A stretch of 64,000 nucleotides of DNA, taken from the NCBI GenBank assembly GCA_034359265.1, contig CP136896.1, forward strand, positions 12,803,501-12,867,500, given 5' to 3'. The notes beneath the pieces were generated by a model, which was not told the origin of the DNA, ran no database searches, and worked only from the letters and a program-made list of their open reading frames with translations. Below are positions 37,801-50,800 of this stretch, piece after piece; within the stretch, counting starts at the first letter, position 1; each line of letters opens with the position of its first letter. Source of the DNA: Canna indica (lineage: Eukaryota > Streptophyta > Magnoliopsida > Zingiberales > Cannaceae). The translations under genes and the position numbers were made by a program.

Positions 37801-40200
37801 TTTAAAATGGTGATAAAATTTAGACACATTATTCATCCTTTTCTAACGTGCCTCAACGCCTTACACTACTGTTGTGCAGTGTGCGGTGCACATATCCTTT
37901 CATGCTGCCATTATCACTCATGTATTCATATTTTATCAATAATTTGATCTTCTTCCCGGCGTTCCATTTAATGTGTGCTCACCTAGTCACCTCCCTCTCA
38001 ATTTACTGTGCTATTTTCTCCTCTCCGCTGTCACCCTCGTTACTCTTCTTCTTCTTCCTCCGTTTCTCTCACCAGCAATCATGAGCTCACAACTCACCTC
38101 TCCGATAGAGCGAGGGAGGAAGATGGGAAGGATCTAGGAAAGAGCCTTTTTGTTAAGACTAGTTAAGAAGTCCAAATTAAATACTATATTTGAATATTTG
38201 TTCAAACAAATTAATATATGTGAATAAGTGTATATATGAGGAGATACATGAAATATATATGTGGTTGAAGAGAGAGAAAAGAGAAGCATGAAAAGTAAGG
38301 AACAAATATGACAAAATGATGAGAAAAAAGGTGTGAAAAGAAAAATAAATGTACCAATCATGTCTTCTAATTAGGTTTGATCACTTCTTCTGAAAGAAAG
38401 GAACAAGTCAAATGAACCACAATCACATTCTATATGAGAGAAAAATGTCACAATCATATATCACTCTCACATGGCTCACTCAATTTCTATATTAGCTCAA
38501 GCCTCAAGGGCCTTGTTGCAGCATTAGTGTCTCACTGTATATTCTTGTCTAATAAAAACGACTAAAATAATCATATTTACCATATTATTAACATTTTAAA
38601 AAATTAAGTCTGTGAGTGTTGGGCTCTTTGACATGTGACAACTTAGCCCAAAGTAGGGTTATGCTTGGCCCAACAACATACCAAGTCTAATTCGAGCCAA
38701 GGTCCGACCTAAGTTCGATTAATTTTCTAAATTTATTAGTGTGTGTTTTAAATTAATTATTTATATTTTTCAATAATTTATTTAATTTTTAAATTAATTC
38801 TGATATCTATATTAATTATTTCGGCTTAAGAACTTGGGCTGCCTGACCTTCAAATTTGAGTGGCCCAGAAGTCTGAAATTTATCCCTAAATAAATAAATG
38901 TAGCGAGTAGAATTGAGTAAATTCTGATGTAGTTGGCAGTTGACTTGACATTGATTCGGTGGCATTACACATGTACTTATTAAGCCCTCTCTGATGACTT
39001 CATTTGAATCATTACTTTAATAATTATGTCATTAATCTCTTGAATTATTTTATTAATATATTTTTCCATGCCATCAACTAATGATGAACTTCATCGATGT
39101 ATTTTTTAATAATAAAAATTAAAAATAATAAAGTACAATGCATTGTTAAAATTATTTTTTAAATTTTTTATTTTTATCTTTGAAAATATTTTTTTATTTA
39201 GAACATAAAAAAATTCGGATCATCAATGTAAATAATGAGATAAAATTATTAAAATAATCAGGAGGAAGATGATTGATGACTCATGGTTGAAAAAGATGTG
39301 TGTCGTTCACGTGTCGGGTCGGATTGAATTGACCCGACACTGAATTTAGAAAAAGAAAACCGATACAATCCGACTTAGTATAATCGGATTGGGTCGAATT
39401 CAAAAAGCTAAATATGCGGTTTCTCTTTGGAGCATCCCAGCAGACAGAGAGAAAAGTTAAAGTAGTCAAAAGGGGCCAAAATAAAGGACAGAACACATTG
39501 CTTACCTTGACAGATTCAAACACCCAATGCCCTGCAGTAGAAAGATTCCTCAAATCTGAGTGTCTATTTTATTAATATTACTTTCCAATACCTCCCATCA
39601 TCTCATGTACTGTTTCTGCTACTAATGTTTCTAAACACAAATTTAGACTAAATTTGCTGGTTTAATCAGTTGATTTTCTATAAAGAAAAATCATAATGGC
39701 TTTCAAAGGTATAAATATGAATATATGTGTGTTTTCAAAACAATATAAGTGAATACAACAATAGAATGCATTTATCCTTTTTAAATAAATTTCAAAAGCC
39801 TGCAGAGGGTCTCAGCAGTAAAACTCAAAAACTATTAGAAAAAAAAAACATCATGTTACATGTAATTAAACATCCAGCAAGAAACAGAACCCTTCACATA
39901 TTGATTTCATGGATAATGTTATGCTGTATGTAAAGCACATCAGTAGATGAATCATTCAAACATTATTACAACCTTTACAACTCAAAGTCATTTGTGTTGC
40001 ATGAACATCATAATGTCTGGGTTTGACAGACATTAAATGTGTTATCTTCTATTTGCTGGCGACATTATAATTGGAATAAGTCAAAAACTATTTCTAATCA
40101 GAAAAGGCCTGAGTTGATAGAATTCAGGAACAAGAAAGAGAATTAGCATATGCTAATATAAGTAAAAATGAGAGAAAAAGGACCAAAACCAGTTTAATGA
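37801..40200. other. Intergenic DNA downstream of the WEB gene
   Basis: No gene can be supported. Short frames at 37848-38084, 38134-38361, 39281-39553 and 39727-39933 have no family resemblance. A minus-strand donor-like sequence (CTGTCAAG then GTAAGCAATG, near 39508) follows a short open stretch, but no partner exon was found. A GTGTCGGGTCGGATTG/GACCCGACAC hairpin near 39310-39345 resembles the cores of the local MITEs. Confidence 0.4.
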
Positions 40201-40562
40201 TATGATTCATATGAATGAAAAATAAAGACACGCCTTCAGCCACTACTAGAAATAATTACATTGAGTTCATTTGATGTATGGTAGATGTAAAAGATGTATC
40301 ATGCATGTTTGCCATCCTCTTCATCAGCCTTGTGAGGGAATACGAAAATTAAATTCTCATCTCTTCGCTCACATCTGGAGTCTCTTCGAACATTTTGAGA
40401 ATTGAAGTAGTTATCTTTGAATTTCAGTATTGCAGTATTGCAAACAAGCATTCAACAAATTAGTGTAAGAGCATCAGAAACACCAACTCATATTTGAAGC
40501 CTCAAAACACAGTTTGCATAATATGGAACAGAATGCAATATACCTATTGCAGATCTCCCATC
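40201..40562 (-). other. Probable 3' UTR of the WEB-family gene
   Basis: This lies directly after the TAA at 40565-40563 on the minus strand. It has no transposon ends and no long frame. Its extent is inferred only from position. Confidence 0.35.
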
Positions 40563-43500
40563 TTATTTATCGATTTTGTGGCTACCCTTCTTCTTAAACA
40601 GATTACCGAACTTGTACAATGATTTCTTCTTCTTTTGCTGCTGGTTCTTTGAGGGTGACATTGCTCCATTGTCCATGCTCTCCATTCCACTTATCTGTTC
40701 ATAGGCTAAACCATCCATCTTAGAATCGAAGTCTTCATCTGATTCTTCGTCTTGGTCCTTTTCTGATGCTAAATCCTTGAGCATTGCATTGGTGGGATCT
40801 TCTTCATCTTCGCCATTTTTGTTTTCTTTCTCGTTCTCCTCCTTCGACTTCCATTCATCATTGGGATCATTATCATATTTCCATGAAGGTACCTCTGCCT
40901 TTGGTATATCTACTGTCTTTTCATGAGTGTTTGTTTCTTGAGTAGTGTTTGGCACTAGGCCATATTCATTTTCGCTCTTCAATGACTTGATTGATTCTTC
41001 AGCTCTCTTGGATGTGGCTTCCTCAAGCATTGTGGTTAGCTCTTCAATTTTCTGTAGGGCAACTTTCTCCCTGATCCGAAGATCATCATTTTCTTGAGTG
41101 ATACTTTGCAGCTCATTCTCCTTGTCCAGCAAGATTTCCTTCAGCCGCAAAGCGTCAGCCTTTGCTTCTTCTGCTAGTTTGCGAGCTGCAGCTGCAGCAG
41201 ATTCATCTTGTCTCAATCTGCTTAACATCTCAGCTCCTTCTTCCTTGGCTGCTTGTGCCTCTCGCTCTGCTACTTTTAGTAAGTCAATAACCTTTCCCAT
41301 TTCAACCTTAAGGGAATCAATTTCATCTTCTGACTTCTTGATGGCATTGATAAAATTAACCTCCTTTGTTTCCCATTCAGTGCTTGAATTGTTGGTTTCA
41401 GTTTCAAATCTTTCAACTGTTTTCTTGAGGCACACAGTCTCATATCTTGCTTCGTCAAGCATGACCACATACCTCTCTTCAATGTTCTTGAGTTCTGAAT
41501 TTAGTTGCTCAATCTGCAGATGTGCTTCTTCAATTTCTGATTGCTTTACTAAAAGCCTTTCTTGATTTTCTCTGGCTTCAGTAGACATTTCATGCAATGC
41601 AGAAGCCAGACCTTCCATTGCTTTTCTAACTTTTTCCCCTTCATCTTTACTTGTATTAAGCTCATCAATCAGTTTGTTCTTCTCCTCCAACAGCCTCTCA
41701 ATGTCTGAAGCAGAACCCTTGTTGTTGCTGAGTACCTGCAGCTTCTCTTCCTCAAGTTTCTTAAGCTCAGCTTTTAATAGGTCAACTGTCTTTTCCAAGC
41801 TTACTGCCTCTTGCTGAGATAAATCAAACTTCTTATCTGACTCTTTGAGATCATTTTTGTAATCACCCACCTCGATCTCCATCGATTCTATCTTCCCTTT
41901 AAGAACATAAATCTCAGTTTCAGCATCTTGCAACAAAGCAGTGCCCTCTTCCATTTTTTTCATTGTAATTGCAAGAGACTCAATTGCAAATTTTTCAGAT
42001 TGATTGGCTTCCTTCAGCTTATTTTTATACGATGCCAACTCCTTTTGCAACTCATCAACTTGCTTAAATGTATCGAATTTAGTCTTCTTGGCATCAGCCA
42101 CCTCCATTTGAAGTTGTTCAACCAATGCTTCCATCTTTGGTAATCTCTCTTCAGCTAACTTTGCTCGTTCAAGTTCAAGTCTTAAAGCATTAATTTCCAC
42201 ATTCAATTTCTTAATCATCTCTGCAGCTTCTTTGTTCATATCATCGAGCTTTGAATCAAGTAGGGACTTTAAATGGCTCACTTCTCTAGACAACACCTCC
42301 ACCTTCTCTCCATTTGTTTCAGCAATCCTCTTCGCATCATCTGCTTCTCTCAGGGCAATCTTCTTCGCATTGGTGGCATTTGCGAGCTCAAGTTTCACCT
42401 TCTGGAGTTCCTCGGTTACAGAAAGCAGCGCTGAAGAATCTAGAGCATGTTGGTTTCGGATGCTTTCGAGTTCCTTCAGATGCTCCTGCCTTGTTTGTGC
42501 CGCTTCAATGCTCGCTTGCTCTAATTCAACAGCTCGGAATTTCTCAATTTCCGAGCTCTCTTCAGCCCTCTTCTTGGCGACAATTGCCTCTTGGAGCTTC
42601 CCATTTGCCTCGTCAGTCAATCTTTTCGCTTCTTTCAACTCCTCAACAACCTGAATCTTCTCCTGCTCCATAGAAGCCAACTGCTCCCTTGTTTTCTTTA
42701 AGTCTACCCCGAGGCCATCCAGCTTTGCCTGCAGATCTGAGCCTTTTGGTGTCCGTTGTTGTTTCTACAACCAAAATCATGATTTTTTTGCATCATATAA
42801 GATTCAAATATCTAAAGAAGGCCTCAACATAGTATGTAATTCATTTCAAGCCATTCTTACTTCAGGAGTTGCATTGCTCTTAATCGGCGGCTTTGATTCT
42901 GCTGATTTGGGTGACCGCTCGACCAGAGAGCGCGGCTTTGGCACAGGAGAGGATGATTTTGGCACAGGAGAGGATGGCTTTGGCGCAGGAGAAGCTGGCT
43001 TCTGTGCAGGAAAAAGTGATCCAGAATCCGATTTGGTGGTACCATTTCTAGTTACCTTGGCAACCTTGGGGGTTACTGATGTAGTCTTCCCATTCGAAGC
43101 TTCTGACGGGCTGGATCTGCTCAATGTCGGAAAAATCAAAGCTCTCTTACATTCATGTGAAACCAAAGTCATAAGAAAGCTAATGCAATATTTCCTAGAC
43201 ACATATATGATTCTAAAAGTTTAAAATAGCATTTGGCATAAATCAGCACGCAGCAATCCCATTCTAGACTCCAAAACTATACAAGATCTATGAAAGAAAA
43301 TCAAGAATCAGAGACTAATATTCAAACAAGAAACCGGATTCAGTGAACTCTTGAACCAAAGAGCATTGTGGGCGCAAAATAACGCAAAAATGTAGCAAAC
43401 AAAACAATAGGCAACTCAAGAAGTTCAAATTATCTCCGGACCTAAACTTTCCATCTTTAATTCGAGCAAAATGAACCAAAAAAAAACTATATTGCAGAGC

Positions 43501-43758
43501 AGATGCAGATAAACTGATGTTTATATGATTAAAAAAAAATGCATCTTTATATCGAAAGCAAGCATGGCCTTAGCAAAATAGATAAAATTCTTTCAGCAAA
43601 GAACAAAAATTTAAGATACTAGGTGCCATTTTTAAACAAACCCTAAAAGCAAAAACCAACCAAAACCTTAAAATGATAGAAAAAGGCATAAGCTTGCAGA
43701 AAAAAATCAATCAGATCTAGTAAGAAGAAGATGCTTACTTGGATTTGGAGGGTGTCAT
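40563..43758 (-). CDS. WEB-family coiled-coil protein
   Basis: WEB-family (DUF827) proteins are long plant coiled-coil proteins; the best-known members, WEB1 and PMI2, keep up the speed of light-driven chloroplast movement. Some relatives are annotated as chloroplastic, but a transit peptide is not evident here. Three exons fit GT-AG introns: 43758-43739 (6 codons plus 2 bases), 43116-42861 and 42764-40563, giving 825 aa, within the usual size of At3g02930/At5g16730-type members. The N-terminus MTPSKSKSSPSEASNGK is a typical basic Ser/Pro-rich head. Residues about 46-84 hold repeated SSPVPK units. From about residue 93 to 715 the protein is almost continuous heptad-like coiled coil (for example LEQASIEAAQTRQEHLKELE). 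Then comes an acidic segment (NGEDEEDP) and a basic tail with LYKFGNLFKKKGSHK, also typical. The function of this copy is inferred from the family. Confidence 0.9.
42934..43017 (-). repeat. In-frame 21-bp minisatellite in exon 2 of the WEB gene
   Basis: Four units of 21 bp follow each other (on the + strand GGCTTTGGCACAGGAGAGGA-type). They encode four 7-residue repeats of the PVPKSSS / PVPKPRS / PAPKPSS / PAQKPAS type in the Ser/Pro-rich head. Unit length is a multiple of three, so copy-number change keeps the frame. Confidence 0.85.
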
Positions 43759-44392
43759 AGTAATCCAAGGAGATGGAGGCGAAGGTGAGGAGGAAATGCT
43801 ACCAATGAGAGTACTTGGAGAGGTTAGCGAAATGAGCTGCAAGGGTTTGAGGTGTCTCCTGCTGCCCACAGAGGAATGGGGGGGGACAAGACAAGAGAAA
43901 GCAGCATAAGAACTGGGAAAAGCAATGATCTCAGTACTCTCTCTCTCTCTCTCTCACATAAAAAGGGAAGAAGGGAACAAGACTCTATTTTGCCTTTTGC
44001 CAATAAACAAGATGTGTGCTTTTTCAAGGTAAAATTTGCCCAGAGAAGTAAACAATAATGACGGCAATTGCAACTGGAATACATTGAAGCATTAAATACT
44101 ACACTTGTAAATGGTAGATTATTAAAGTGTATGATTTCTTGCATTAGTTAAAGAAGAGAAGATAAAGAGGTGGTGGTGTATGCTCAGTTTGTGACATCCC
44201 ACTTAGGTGGATGCATGCCTTGGTTTGGTTGGTATCCCCATCCCTACTACTACTTGGCTGCATGATTGTTTTGTTGGGGCAGATGTAAGATGCTTTGAGG
44301 CTAGAAGAACTTTGAGATGCCTTGTTGACCATCGATTATAATTGAAATAAGACATGCTGAATTTGCAATGTTTTGAATATTAGATTTAATGA
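43759..44392 (-). promoter_or_regulatory. 5' leader and upstream region of the WEB gene
   Basis: On the minus strand a pyrimidine/purine microsatellite (CT on the + strand at about 43937-43957) lies about 190 bases before the ATG at 43758. GA/CT tracts of this kind are common at plant core promoters and leaders. No clear TATA box was identified. The 62-aa and 106-aa minus-strand frames here have no support as genes. Confidence 0.4.
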
Positions 44393-44524
44393 GTTGCATC
44401 ACAAGAAAAACGGGCGGTGACAAAAAAAAATCCGTTAGAGATGCTTAAAAATTCGTCAGTTGCATCACAAAAAAAACGGGCAGTGACAAAAAAAAATACG
44501 TTAGAGATGCTTAAAAATTCGTCA
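44393..44524. repeat. 66-bp tandem duplication at the left end of an outer CACTA-like element
   Basis: A unit starting GTTGCATCACAAGAAAAACG and ending AAATTCGTCA occurs twice with a 66-bp period, with few differences (GGCGGTGAC against GGCAGTGAC). The CACAAGAAAAACGGGC string resembles the CACTACAAGAAAAACGGGC end of many plant CACTA elements. Confidence 0.7.
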
Positions 44525-45179
44525 CCGAAGAATATCAGTGACGTAAATTTCTGTTACAACGTCCGTCGTTGAAAACATCATGATGCTCCATTCGCTCTTC
44601 TATGACGAAAAATTTTTCATCACAAAATTCCTCACTGATATCTATGATCAAAATTAAATTTTCTGTCACTAATTGTGACGAAATTGTGTCCGATTATTGA
44701 TAGACAAACCTTGATTAATTTTGTCATATATTTGATTAATTCTATCAACTATATTATTATATTATATATTATTATAATATAATATAATATAATAATATTT
44801 ATATTTTTATAATATTTTAAGAAATGTATAAAAGATAATACGATAACAAATTTTTAGATCTCATGAGGTATCAATTTATAAAATTAAAAAAATTAAGAAT
44901 TTTTTTAATCCATATGAGACTAAAAAATTATATTTGTACACTACTAGAAATATGTTCTTCAGCAACGACTATCAGCAACGGCCACTCAAGCCATTGCAGA
45001 TATATAATCACATCAGCAACGGCTTAGTTACGGCTACGAGATCCGTCACTTTTGAGCCGATCGTGCGCTCGCGGTGCGAAAATAAAATATTTATCAGCAA
45101 CGGCATGCTAACGGACGAGTGAGCCATTACTGATGATTACTTATCAACAACGACTTTCTAATAGCTGGATGAGCCATTG

Positions 45180-45340
45180 CTGATAAGTTTATATAGGTCG
45201 AGCGATCGCGCCCGTCCCCTTTCTTCCTCTTCCTCTTCCTGCTGCTGCCGCCGCCAATCTCCGCCGTCGTCGCCCACCGTCCTCGACCGCCGAAGTCCCT
45301 CCCCGTCGTCGCCCGCCGTCGTCACTTGCTCTAGGTAAGT
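45180..45340 (+). promoter_or_regulatory. CACTA promoter and non-coding first exon
   Basis: TTTATATA at 45188-45195 is a TATA box candidate. After it the sequence is GC-rich and ends in CTAG followed at 45335 by the donor GTAAGTCG. This is the usual layout of a plant CACTA leader exon. The 92-aa minus-strand frame here is an artefact of the GC-rich DNA. Confidence 0.55.
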
Positions 45341-46016
45341 CGTGCAAAAATCCCCCTCTCCATTTAGTGTAGAACCGGTCGAAACCCTAAATCTAGGGTT
45401 TCGGTCGACGGTGCTCCCGACCGACAGCCGGAGCATTGTTGTCCAGTGTCTGACAAATGTCGGACATTGGACTCCGGCGCTGGAAATGCAAGAATGATGA
45501 TTTTTTAATTTTTTTAATTTTTAATTAATTGTTTAGATTAATTATTTAATTAATTGTTTAATTTGTTGGATTAATTTTTAGGATTTAGATTAATTGTTAT
45601 GATTTAGATTAATTTTTAGATTAATTTAGTTAGATTAATATTATGTTTTAAATTAATAATGGTAGGTTAATTATTTAAATTAGTTAAAATGTTGTAGATT
45701 AATATTAATTAATTAGTTAAAATGTTAATTAGTCCGGAGTAGTCCTCAGTGGACTTGCGTCGGAATCGTCCAATTTGGACTCGTGTCGGAATTGTCCACT
45801 GTGGACTCAAACTGACTCGAAATATTTAGAAAATAATCATCCATCCGACGAGTTGATACGTTTCACGTACGCATCGACGAATCTAATATGATTTAGCAAA
45901 ACCTTAGATCCGTTCGGGGGTTGTATGTTTGTGTAAAAGAAGTAGATGATCTTTTATACGATGTACAACCATTGAATTATCCCTGATTGGATAATTTATG
46001 AATATAGTTATTTGTA

Positions 46017-49000
46017 TTGCACTTACATTTTTGTCTTGATCGTGGAGCTTTAACGAATGAGTTTCGATTAGGCGTAACTTACTTCTTAAATTTCGTCTAT
46101 TCGAATCGGAAATTCGTTAGCGTCGATGATAAAATCCGATATTCGTGCCGCATTTGCTTGAATGGACGATTTTTGGATCGGGAAACTGTCACTCTGCATC
46201 TATATAGCAAAGGATTTGCACCAAGATATTTTCTATGGACTTGTCACGGGGAGTCACGTGAAGTCGGGACGTCTAACAATCTTGTCATTCAGACACATGG
46301 TGAATCTTCCTCTGCTAGTGTTTCTTCATCCAGTCAATCTAATCCCTATAGAACTATGATACTTGATAGTCTTGGGGGTCAATTCCACCTGAATGATAAT
46401 GTCGATCGGCCAGTTACTGAGACGTTAGTGCCACCAGATACTACAGGTGTTGATATCACAGAAGTACAAACTTCGGTAGAGATTGAATTACCGAATAAAG
46501 AAGCTGCAAAATTTTACGAGATGTTGAAAGCTGCCGATGAACCTTTGTATGAGAATTGTCCTAAATACACTAGGTTTTCAGCAATGACGCAGCTCCTAAA
46601 CATCAAGGCCGATTGTAATATCAGTGAGGTTGCGTATGATCGGATTGCAGGATTGATTAATGGAATGCTGCCTACTGATAACAAGTTTGAGCCAACTTTT
46701 TATAAGACTAAAAAGTTGATGAAAAAATTAGGACTTGGGTACGAAAAAATACACGCGTGCCAAAATAACTGCATTTTATATTATAAAGAAAATGTGCAGT
46801 TGGATAAATGCCCTGTATGTCAACATCCTCGTTACAAGGAGAAGAAATTGGTCCGACAGAAAAATATCCCGTTTAAGGTGCTTCAGTATTTTCCACTAAC
46901 ACCGAGGCTTCAAAGATTATTCATGTCGAAAAAGACGGCCCCCTATATGAGTTGGCATGCAAGAAGTCGTGGTGATACAGTAATGACTCATCCATCCGAC
47001 AGTGAAGCATGGAAATATTTGGATACATGTTATCATTCATTTGCTAGGGATACTAGAAATATCATATTGGGATTATGCACAGATGGTTTTAATCTGTTTG
47101 GACATTCTGCAACTCCTTGTTCAGTTTAGCCAGTGCTGCTGACAGTTTATAATTTGTCACCGTCAATGTGTATGAAAGATGAATTTATTTATCTTTCGAT
47201 GATTATTCTGGGTCCTAAGGGTCCGCGAAAAGAAATTAACGTGTTTCTCAGACCCTTGATAGATGAATTAAAAATATTGTGGACTGAGGGAGTTGTCACT
47301 TATGATTGTTATCGGAAGCAAAACTTCAATTTAAAGGCTGCGGTCTTATGGACAATCAATGATTTCTCAGCGCACAGCATGTTGTCTGGTTGGAGCACTC
47401 ACGGCCGACTCTCTTGTCCAGATTGTATGGAACACTCTAAATCAATCAGTCTTCAGAACGGATGGAAAATCTCATTCTTTGATTGTCATCGTCGATTCCT
47501 ACCGGCTAACCATCAGTATCGAATGAATCATAATAAATTTACTAAGGGCAGAGTCGAAAGAGATGAGCCACCACCGATGTTGTATGGTGAACAAATATTA
47601 GCACGTGTTTCAGCACTTCCAGAGATAGTATTTGGTCGGAATGAAAGAGTGTCAGGCTTTGGTCAAACACATAACTGGGTAAAAAAAAAATCTTTTGGTA
47701 ATTGCCCTATTTGAGTTCATTACTGATTCGACATAATTTGGATGTCATGCACATTGAAAAAAATATGTTTGATAATATTTTCAACACTTTGATGGATGTT
47801 TCCGAAAAAACTAAAGATAATGTCAAAGCCCGACATGATCTGAAAATACTTTGTAAGAGATCGGAGTTGGAGTTACAAGAGGTCAACGGACGATATCTAA
47901 ATCCGAAGGCCCCGTATGTGTTAAATAAACAACAGATCAAAGATGTTTGTCAATGGATAAAAGAACTCAGATTACCCGATGGATATGCTTCAAACTTATC
48001 TCGATGTGTGAACGTCAATGATTGCAAAATATCAGGGATGAAGAGCCATGATTGTCATGTATTCATGCAGAGATTGCTTTTGATCGCATTCCGAGATCTT
48101 CTACTTGATAATATTTGGGGTCCGTTGACTGAATTAAGTATATTTTTTAAAAATATTTGTGCAAATGTCCTTCGAGTCAAAGATATGTCAACACTTGAAA
48201 GTAATATTATTGAAATTATATGCAAGTTGGAGCAGTTTTTCCCTCCTGCCTCTTTTGACTCGATGGAGCATCTACCGATACACTTGGCATACGAGGCACG
48301 AGTTGGTGGCCCCGTTCAATACCGATGGATGTACTTATTTGAAAGATACATGAATCGTCTGAAGAAAAAAAGTAAAGAACACCGCAGTTGTTGAAGGATC
48401 AATATCTGAATCGTATATCATCCAAGAAATTTCAACTTTCTGCTCATTTTAGTTTGAATCGACGATACACACAAGATTTCATCGTCTTCCACGTAACGAC
48501 GACGGGGGAGTTCGACATTCAGATGGACGTTTAAATATATTTTGTCACTCTGGTCGTGCTTTTGGTTCTCATCCATCTCGACACTTAAGCGACGAAGTAT
48601 ATCATTTGGCACATTTGTATGTATTACTCAATTGTCCAGAGATTGAACAATTCATTAAAATATTTGACATTGAGATGGTGCAAAAATACTCTATTCACAA
48701 CGATCAAGAATTGGAGAGATTACGGAAATGTGATTTCCCTACTTGGATTCAGGCTTACAGCAAATATCACAGAGCTGAATGTGATGAAAGAATATTTGAG
48801 TTTGTTAGTGGACCATCGTGACTAGTGTCGTGTTGTAGCGGATATTTTGTTAATGGGTACAAATTTTACACGATTGAATATGCATTTACAAAGAAGACGA
48901 TGAATGCCGGGGTCTGCGTGAAAGGGACAACCTATGTTGAATGTGATATGGATTTTTATGGACTGGTGGAAGAAGTGATAGAGTTGCACTACTTCGGCTT

Positions 49001-49460
49001 GAAATTAGTTATCCTATTTAGATGTCATTGGTTCGATACAACAGAAAGGGGCATGAAAGTTCATCCAAAATACAAACTTGTTGAGGTTAATTACAAATCC
49101 AAATTCACAACAAATGAGCCTTTTATTTTGGCATCACAAGCCGAACAAGTATATTACGCGAAGTATCCAGCTCAAAATAAAGATAGAGCAGATTGTTGTG
49201 TAGTCTGTAAGACTAAAGGTAGAGGAAAAATTAATTCGATAGTAGAAGAAAATGAGCTGATACCTGATGTGACAGATGGTTTCTATCAAGAAGATGATCC
49301 TCCTGCTGTAGATCGTATTATTCCAATACTTGAGGATGCAGACACATCGTCAATTCAATTAGAAGTTGAATATGCTGATGATGACGATCATGAAATTGAG
49401 GAAGTTGGAGATGAAGAAGATGAAGAATTCAATGACTATTACTTAGATCATGAGGAATAA
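46017..49460 (+). pseudogene. CACTA transposase (TNPD/TNP2 type), inactivated
   Basis: The domain order is complete: the Transpos_assoc domain (CRICLNGRFLDRETVTLHLY... WTCHGE, from 46017), the Transposase_21 core (46500-47700, with CPVCQHPRYK, PRLQRLFMSKKTAPYMSWH, LGLCTDGFNLFG and STHGRLSCPDCM), DUF4218 (47702-48590, with LDVMHIEKNMFDNIF and MEHLPIHLAYEARVGGPVQY) and DUF4216 (48825-49300, with GYFVNGYKFYT). Four lesions are visible: TAG at 47127-47129 where Trp is expected before PVLLTVYNL; a frame change at the A-run near 47682-47705; a second frame change at the A-run near 48364-48375 that restores the first frame; and TGA at 48819-48821. The tail is strongly acidic. The protein cannot be made whole from this copy. 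Confidence 0.9.
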
Positions 49461-49518
49461 TTGTAAAGTATATCTTATATTAAATATATCTCTAATATAT
49501 ATATAATAATCTAATTAT

Positions 49519-50800
49519 ATGCCTATTCGACAGATATATTTGATCGTGGTTATCATCGCAGGAGAGCTTCGGTGTCTTCGATTGGTGAGACTCCAGCACT
49601 TACGACTCATGCTGCTGATCCTCCTGCCGATGATACTGTTGAGGCTAGTACATCTAGACGCAGACGACCACGCGGGCCGAACAGGTGGCATCCTCCACCA
49701 ACCATAGAGTTACGTAGATTCATTAGCGTGATTGGGGAGCGGTAATATATCACGAATTATGAATCATTACAAATTCATTATATCATAATATAATATTAAA
49801 TTTTATTTTTGTTGTGTAGGTTCGAGCAAGAAGAAGTGTCAAGGAGCATTTCTTCTACTATTCGACGATACATGCACGGGGCATGGCCCACGTGATCTCA
49901 CGTGCCCAGTGAGCATGTCGACATGCTATGGCGCGAGTTTGAGGCACGTATTAATTTTTTTTTTATACATGCATGATGATTAATATTGGTACTGATATTA
50001 TTATTTTGCAGGCTCGCTTTACATGGGCCGAGGACCAGAGGCCCTTCATTTACGTTGCCTGGGAGGCTATTTCTCGGGCGAGGTACAACGAGCAGCTGGG
50101 GCAGGCCCGATCCCAGGCGATGGCCCGAGTTGGGACTACTAACATCGCGGAGACTCGAGGATACGACCCCGATTGGATTACTCCGGATATATAGGACCAG
50201 CTCGTGGCATTATGGTCGACGGATCGATGGCAGGAGGTTTCTAGGACTACGGCTAGAAACCGCATGTCGGGGGGAGGAGCGCGTCACACTGGCGGCTCTA
50301 TTGCATTTGCGGTGCACGCGAATCGTATGGTAAGTATACCTTACTTTTAATTATATATTTTATTTGTTATTATGTGTACTAATTAATGTATTTGTTTTGT
50401 AAATGTAGACGACAGTGTTGGACGATGGGACTGTTCCGCGACCCTCCCCGATAGATGTGTTTGAGCGGACTCACCATCGAGGACATGGGACTGGGGAGTA
50501 CGTTGACAACCGCGCTGCAACCATTATGGTAAGTATATTTATTTAAATTATTCATTATTTATTTATAATTTAAGTTTTAGGAAAAATATAAAACAAAAAA
50601 TCAAATTTGAGTATGAGACCTACACTCAGACGGTGGTGCAGCGCGGGGGCACCCCCGAGGACTTTGACGCATGAGCGTGGGTAGAGGCTGCAGGTGGCTG
50701 GGACCACGGCCGCGTATATGGTTTTGCAGATAGTGATCATGCACGAGCCGTCGTCCACCTCCAGGTCCAGTTATGATCATAGTAGCAGGATAAGGACATT
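49519..50800 (+). pseudogene. Second CACTA gene (Transposase_24/Ptta-En-Spm type), degraded
   Basis: Exon-like segments separated by plausible introns read as the accessory protein often found downstream of the CACTA transposase. They are RRRRPRGPNRWHPPPTIEL (ending at the donor near 49741), then RFEQEEVSRSISSTIRRYM (about 49820), then a segment near 50010-50190 containing FTWAEDQRPFIYVAW, then HTGGSIAFAVHANRM (to about 50330) and VPRPSPIDVFERTHHRGHGT (about 50440). The PSPIDVFERTH block is characteristic of the Transposase_24 domain. Several stops break it, for example at about 49895 and at 50192-50194. It is not functional. Confidence 0.7.

Noticed and set aside
39281..39553. 90-aa minus-strand frame ending near a donor-like GTAAGC
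   Set aside because: A single donor-like site without a partner acceptor or conserved motif is not enough to call an exon.
41098..42673. Plus-strand frames of 119-155 aa
   Set aside because: They are Ser/Phe-rich mirror translations of the coiled-coil exon of the WEB gene.
44144..44332. 62-aa minus-strand frame upstream of the WEB gene
   Set aside because: No family resemblance, no sign of a signal peptide, and it lies in the presumed promoter region.
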